The position numbers were made by a program, and so were the translations under genes. This document shows positions 54,101 through 60,100 of a DNA stretch of 64,000 bases, piece after piece. The DNA comes from Petrosia ficiformis (Eukaryota > Porifera > Demospongiae > Haplosclerida > Petrosiidae): the NCBI GenBank assembly GCA_947044365.1, contig OX345636.1, forward strand, positions 48,958,896-49,022,895, written 5' to 3'. The stretch's first letter is position 1. Every line of letters starts with the position of its first letter. The notes beneath the pieces were generated by a model. The model was not told where the DNA came from, made no database searches, and was given only the letters and a program-made list of their open reading frames with translations.

Positions 54101-57100
54101 TCATGTATTTGATCAACAATTTTACCAAGTTATTTAAAAACAGAATCGAAACAAGAATAATAAAAAACAATTGAAAAATGAAAGAGTATGTAGGGATCGG
54201 CAACAAAATAAAATACCACTTCCACATAACAACCCTACATAAGTATATATAGCTAGAGTAAAGGCAAAACACAAAGAAGTGATACTTATGTACAGTTGTT
54301 ATGTGGAAGTGGTGTTTAATTTTGTTGCTAAGGTAAAATCCCTATCCTGTGATTTACTGTTATATTTTGACAAACTATCATAATTTTGCTAATGTGATAA
54401 TTGACTATGTTATACTCCATGCATTTATCAATAAATAGGAATGAAATTCCTGAACTTCAGCCGAAAACAGCAAAAGAAATGGATGCTTTTATAAGGTAGA
54501 TACATATGTATGAATATAATTCTTTCATTTCTTTGTGTCACTCAAAAGCTCTCAATTTATTTGTAGTTAGGAATAAGAAATGTGTAAATGAACCACCAAT
54601 ACATACATGTAGGTTTGGTAACAAATGCATGTAATGAAGTAAACAAGAAGCTTTTACAACTAGAACTTCCAACCTTTTTGAATAATAGTATAACGTTCTC
54701 TTTGATTGAGAAGTATTTATTATTATCAAAAGGTTGCAATTACTTATATACAAAACAGAAACATGATACGGCTCCATAAGAACAATAAATACAAGACACA
54801 CACAGACAGTAAATGTTTTTTCAGGGCTGTTACAATAGAATATCACTTTCCTGCAAGAGTTCTGATTACTGAGATTCAGATTAGTAAGGGTTTAGTGTAG
54901 TGGTTGGGTCTTTATGGATACTTCTCAGTTCTTCATGTATCATCTGTATTGAATTTTTAACCATTAGAGGACTGAGCTTATTGCATATACAGTATTTTGG
55001 CCAGCGTTCACTTCCTTTACCCCAAACTTGGCTCCTTTTCTGACATGGAGTACTACTTCTACCAACTTGCTTACCGGGACTCGAAAGTCTCCAAGCACTT
55101 CGTAGAATCAAATCAAATGCAGTGCTCTCTCTCTTTTGACTGGAACTAGGGCAAACAAAATGACTCTACTGCATGTTGGCACCAGCTACACCCGAGATTT
55201 CAGGTTTTACAGCAAGGGAAATGCCCACCAGAGCGCTTGAGCTGGTTCACTGAAACCACAATTTGCGTGGGCGGCGAGGGGGCTGCACCCCTTTTAACCC
55301 CCTCTAACGAGGGGACACCCCCCTTTAAAATTCCCCCCATAGTCGTTATTTAGGCCAAAGGGCGGCCAAATAACCACCAATTTTTTTGGCCATTTTCATG
55401 GGCTTGTGCCTGACAACAATTACAATCATTTGCAGAGCTTCATAATGCTAGGAACACACTCCGAACCACATGGGGGTGAAATGTCACATTTTTGTGACAT
55501 CAGTTTTCTAGGGGTTAATTCAACATTGCAAGTTTGAAATATTAGAATTGTTTTTGGCTTTGTTCCTTATTAGAATATATGAATAGTACATTAATAGGTA
55601 TGTTTATAATAAAATTATTTTGTAATGTAGAAAATAATAACGAATACATAGCTAAGTAGGTGTCAACTGGACGTGAATGTAGAAACTGTTGACGATATTC
55701 TTTTTTTTCCAGCGGAAAGACACTACCAAAATTATTTGTTTTTAAACTTTATTTATAAACGAAAGAAGAGGAGAAACAATTAATAATATTATTATTAGCA
55801 GAATGTTGAAGTCTTAAGTAATTAGATTCCTAGCAAATGAGAAAAGTAGCATGTTTCATACGGCCATTCTATGAAGCTACATTTAAAATTTCGTTAGTTT
55901 TTGAACACACTATCATAATATTACTAGTTGAGCTGAAAATCATAAACATCATCGTGTTAGTATTCCTGTAGTAAAATATTAATGACCTATATACAGTGGC
56001 ATTTATTATTCTTTCACAACCAACAGTGCAAACACACAAGAACCTCATGACATTTTCCATTCGAGGTAAATATCTATGTATGTATGAATACACTGTTTCC
56101 CTATAGCTGGTTTGAGTGAATGCTTGTTAATCTTCACCCGCTATGGGGCGAGCTTAGGGGTACTATAATTTATTTGTGTGTCTGTGTAAAGAATATTGTC
56201 ACTTTGATTGAGCTACCAGCAGGCTTTGAATCATACTGGAATCAAAATTTAAAAAAAAACAGGTTTTTTCTAAAGCTTTTGGTTACAAAGTTATAACTGA
56301 TACACTGTAAAAACTGATTGGCTGTTTTAACCAATTGATTGGTTAGATGAGTTTTATTTGCTTAATAGTGCTTTTAATTAATGATTATATTAATAATGAA
56401 GCATCTATAGGAACAAAGGAAGCTAATATTATCACATTATTAACAATTTTTACTTTCCGTTACAAACATAATTATTATGTTCCTAATTGATACCACATAT
56501 ATATTACCCATGAGGAACGTTTTGCTTTCCATAATTAAACGTGCTGATTACGTTTCTAATGTAACATACAGTGTACTTTCCAATTAGCACATAGTAATTG
56601 TTCTTATTTTCTGTTATATATTTAAAAAATGATTATTATGTTCCTGTACAGCGGCACATGGAAAACATGCGACCAATATTAACCAAACCAATTGCAACCA
56701 CTAGTATTTAATAGTGTAGTTACCATTTAATCACTTTTAGAATACTTATGACACCAAAAAAAAACATGAAATGCAACTCGTCTTTTTTAAGACTATCTTT
56801 ATTGAAGCGTTACTTAAAACAAGTACAATTGAAGTAGTAGCTACTACAACATTGAGAACTGGCTCTACACTTTCAACCATGATGACATCTGTTTCTAGCT
56901 TCTAGTGTTGTTCCAGTTCTTATGTCATATTATAGTTCCAGTTCTAGTTCTGGAACTTTAATTCCCTCAATTATACGTAGTTCCAGTTATAGTTCCAGAA
57001 CCAGATGGTTTCCTATTTATAGTTCTAGTTCCAGTTTTTTTTTCACTTTATTAGTTCTAGTTCCAGTTCCCACGTATTTAATTGTAGTTCAATGCATAAT

Positions 57101-60100
57101 TTCAGTTTCAAAATTTTTATTGATCAAATTCAATTGAAACATTATTCATTTTCAAAGAAGTACTGCTAACTCATGCATACAGGGTGTTGATATTTACAGT
57201 ATATGCGTAATATAATATCATTTAAGAACATTGAATTTAGTTCTAGTTTTAGTTCCAGTACTACCTAAAATTTTTTTTTTAGTTCCAGTATTAGTTCCTG
57301 TACCAAAATAGAAAATGTTTTAGTTCTAGTACTAATTCTAGTTCTAGAACTGGAACTAAAATTAAAATGGTGGTACTAAAATTACTTTAAGTTCCAGCAC
57401 TTAAGAACTGGAACAACACTACTAGCTTCATCATTTTTATTTCATGCATGTGATTCAAGCTAACAAAACAGCAAACACGTGTAAGAAATAGGAACGTATG
57501 CATACCTTGCAGAAGCTAATAACATATTCAGAGTTACCTACTTCACTGAAATTAAGGCACAGTCACATTAATAACCCTCACTTTCTGGGTAGAACCTCAA
57601 TAGTGAAATTCTGGTCTACAAGTATCAAGATGATATCTTTGGATAAAGAATCTCAAAGATTCCAAATTTGAAATTTTACTGGGGCAGGGTTGGATACAGA
57701 AAAACGGTTTGTGCCGACATTTTTCACATAGTCGTTAATTATTTATGGAAGTTGTGGTCATTAACTAGATTTATTGAGATTTGGTGTGGTCAAGAGCTTA
57801 AAGCAAAGAAAGAGCCATTCTTCGATAGTGTATGTTGACAAGTGTGTACAACTAATGTCGTATTGAATACTTGTAGCACATGTCGCGGATAGATTTTCAC
57901 CATGAAAGTCCTTTCCTTCTCACAAACAGTGACTGATACTGTACAGCTTATCCCTACTACACTCTACCTCTGATTTTATCATTAGCACATTGTTTTAGAG
58001 CTACTGGCAATGTAAAATTATAATTATGCAGTGGGGTTGATTTATTGGGTGTGACAAGGTTTGGGGTTTGGACGAACCATTTCACACTGTATATAATTAA
58101 CATTAATTTTCATGATGCATAGGGATAATGTTTTGTCAAGTATAATTAATTTGTTATGCAAAACTATTAAGATCATGTTCAGACCACCTTGGACAGTTGG
58201 GTAGCAGCAAAAAGAATTTGAATTTACATTTCAGCTGAAGAATGTAAGCTCATTTATACAGCTTTGAATGAATGAATATGAATTTTCACATAATTATATA
58301 ATATATCATTTTCAAACCTCCTGTGAACTGGAGACTTTGATGAAAACGGATACAATCCAAGCATCTACAGCGAAGGCACCATTTTCTCTGTAAACGTGAC
58401 ATATCCAGCATAAATCCTTTAGGTTCAATCACATCACTTCACCAACCCCAACAAAATTTACATGAAATTTACCATGTGACTAACAGTCACTTTATATTAT
58501 TTGAAATATGATTTGTCTGAGCAAACGTCTAACCGGTTTGGAAGCTATCAGGCATCATAGCCAAATCGTAATAAAGACTGGCAGAAACTTAGATACCATA
58601 AATAACATGTATATACTGCTACGTACATTTTTTTTATAGGCCATTCCTATGATTGCTTTTCCTTGAGTTTCCAATTATCTTGTTTGTAATAATTGTTTTA
58701 AAGCATGTAACCATTTTCATTCCTCCAGTATTGATGAACGGCATATTTATCCACCTGTTCAATACGATGACGAAAGGAAACATTTAGGTTAGTTTCAGTA
58801 TAATAATTATGTCATAGTTACTTGTTATAATTATATTATTGTTATAATTATTTTGATTCACATGACGTCATAATGTAATGCAAGATTCAGTTTCCACCTC
58901 ATAAAATAAAGGACCAGCTACCTTAGTCACTTTCACTGGTATCCACTTTTCAGGACCATGATAACTCTTAGCATATAACTTATCATCAAGATTAAATTTC
59001 CTTGGTACTGATACACTCTCTCTGTCTTTCTTGACCCAAAATAATTAGCAATACTTGCAATAATGATATATAACAATGTCAAATCTTTGTCAGCTGCATT
59101 TCACTCAGTAAGTTGACTGTAAATAAGAGGATAGTTGGTTATATATATATTAACGCACGGCTCTATAGTGTCGTAGTGAAAGATAGCTGAGAATCCTTAT
59201 CAATCAGTTTTAAGATTCTTGTGAACTTCCTCAGACTGGTTTAGATCTTTTTTAAGATACTCTTTTCTAGCTTGTTTTCGTTTCCCAGTTCCTTCATTTA
59301 CATTTAGTATGATATGTAATAACCTTTTATCTATAAGTGTTATTTTGTAACAAAAACAGAAAGGTTTTAAATTTATCTCACATGTATGCATGATTTCACC
59401 CTAAATTTTGCACTATGCTAAGCTCTTATTCTACACAAAAGTAATTTTTCACAGTTTCATACAGCTTGAGTTTACCCCCTCTACCAAATTTACTTAAGCA
59501 TTCAACTACATCTCAGCTACAACCTAGGCCCCTAAAAACAACTTCAGAGGCCTTACAATTTACAATTCCTAAGGGAGCAGTGGATTGATGATTTCCTGAC
59601 ACTACTCCCCTTCACAAAAACTCCTCTATGAAACCCTATTTGCATGTTCAATAAATATATTAATTGAAGCCGTGAAACCTTCAGTCTTTCAATGGTGCTT
59701 ACTCCAAAAATTGAAGCTGAAGATGTTGGATTTGTATTTAAACAAGGAAAGGATTTTAAAGAAAAGAACAAAACAGCAATATAATAAACTAATATGAATT
59801 GACTCATTGTAGGGCAAAACAGATAAATGATAATTATAACAGTATTATACATAATGAACAAAATAGTTTACTTAAAAGATTTGAAGAGGGGAAAATTAAG
59901 TAAACAATTAATAATTAATTTTGTATACTTGTGAAAACTGTTTGAAATGGCAGTTATCACTAGCACTAGCAAATGTAATACTTTGAGGATATCAATAAGA
60001 AGAACTAATTGCCATACATACGGTAACTCTAGTTATATCCACAACTTTATTGTGTTGATTCATAACAAACTAATACCTTGTTGAAAAACTGTAATTATAA

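Larger units (their letters stand above)
52320..55542. repeat. About 3.2-kb segmental duplication, copy 2 (empty site)
   Basis: Counterpart of 45540-48668. It lacks the DUF7869-like transposon and carries instead an approximately 300-bp GC-rich insertion at 55194-55497. A partial third copy follows to about 56400 and includes microexon copy 6. Confidence 0.85.

Noticed and set aside
56922..57137. Ser-rich open frame
   Set aside because: It is produced by repeated AGTTCC words inside the hAT MITE.
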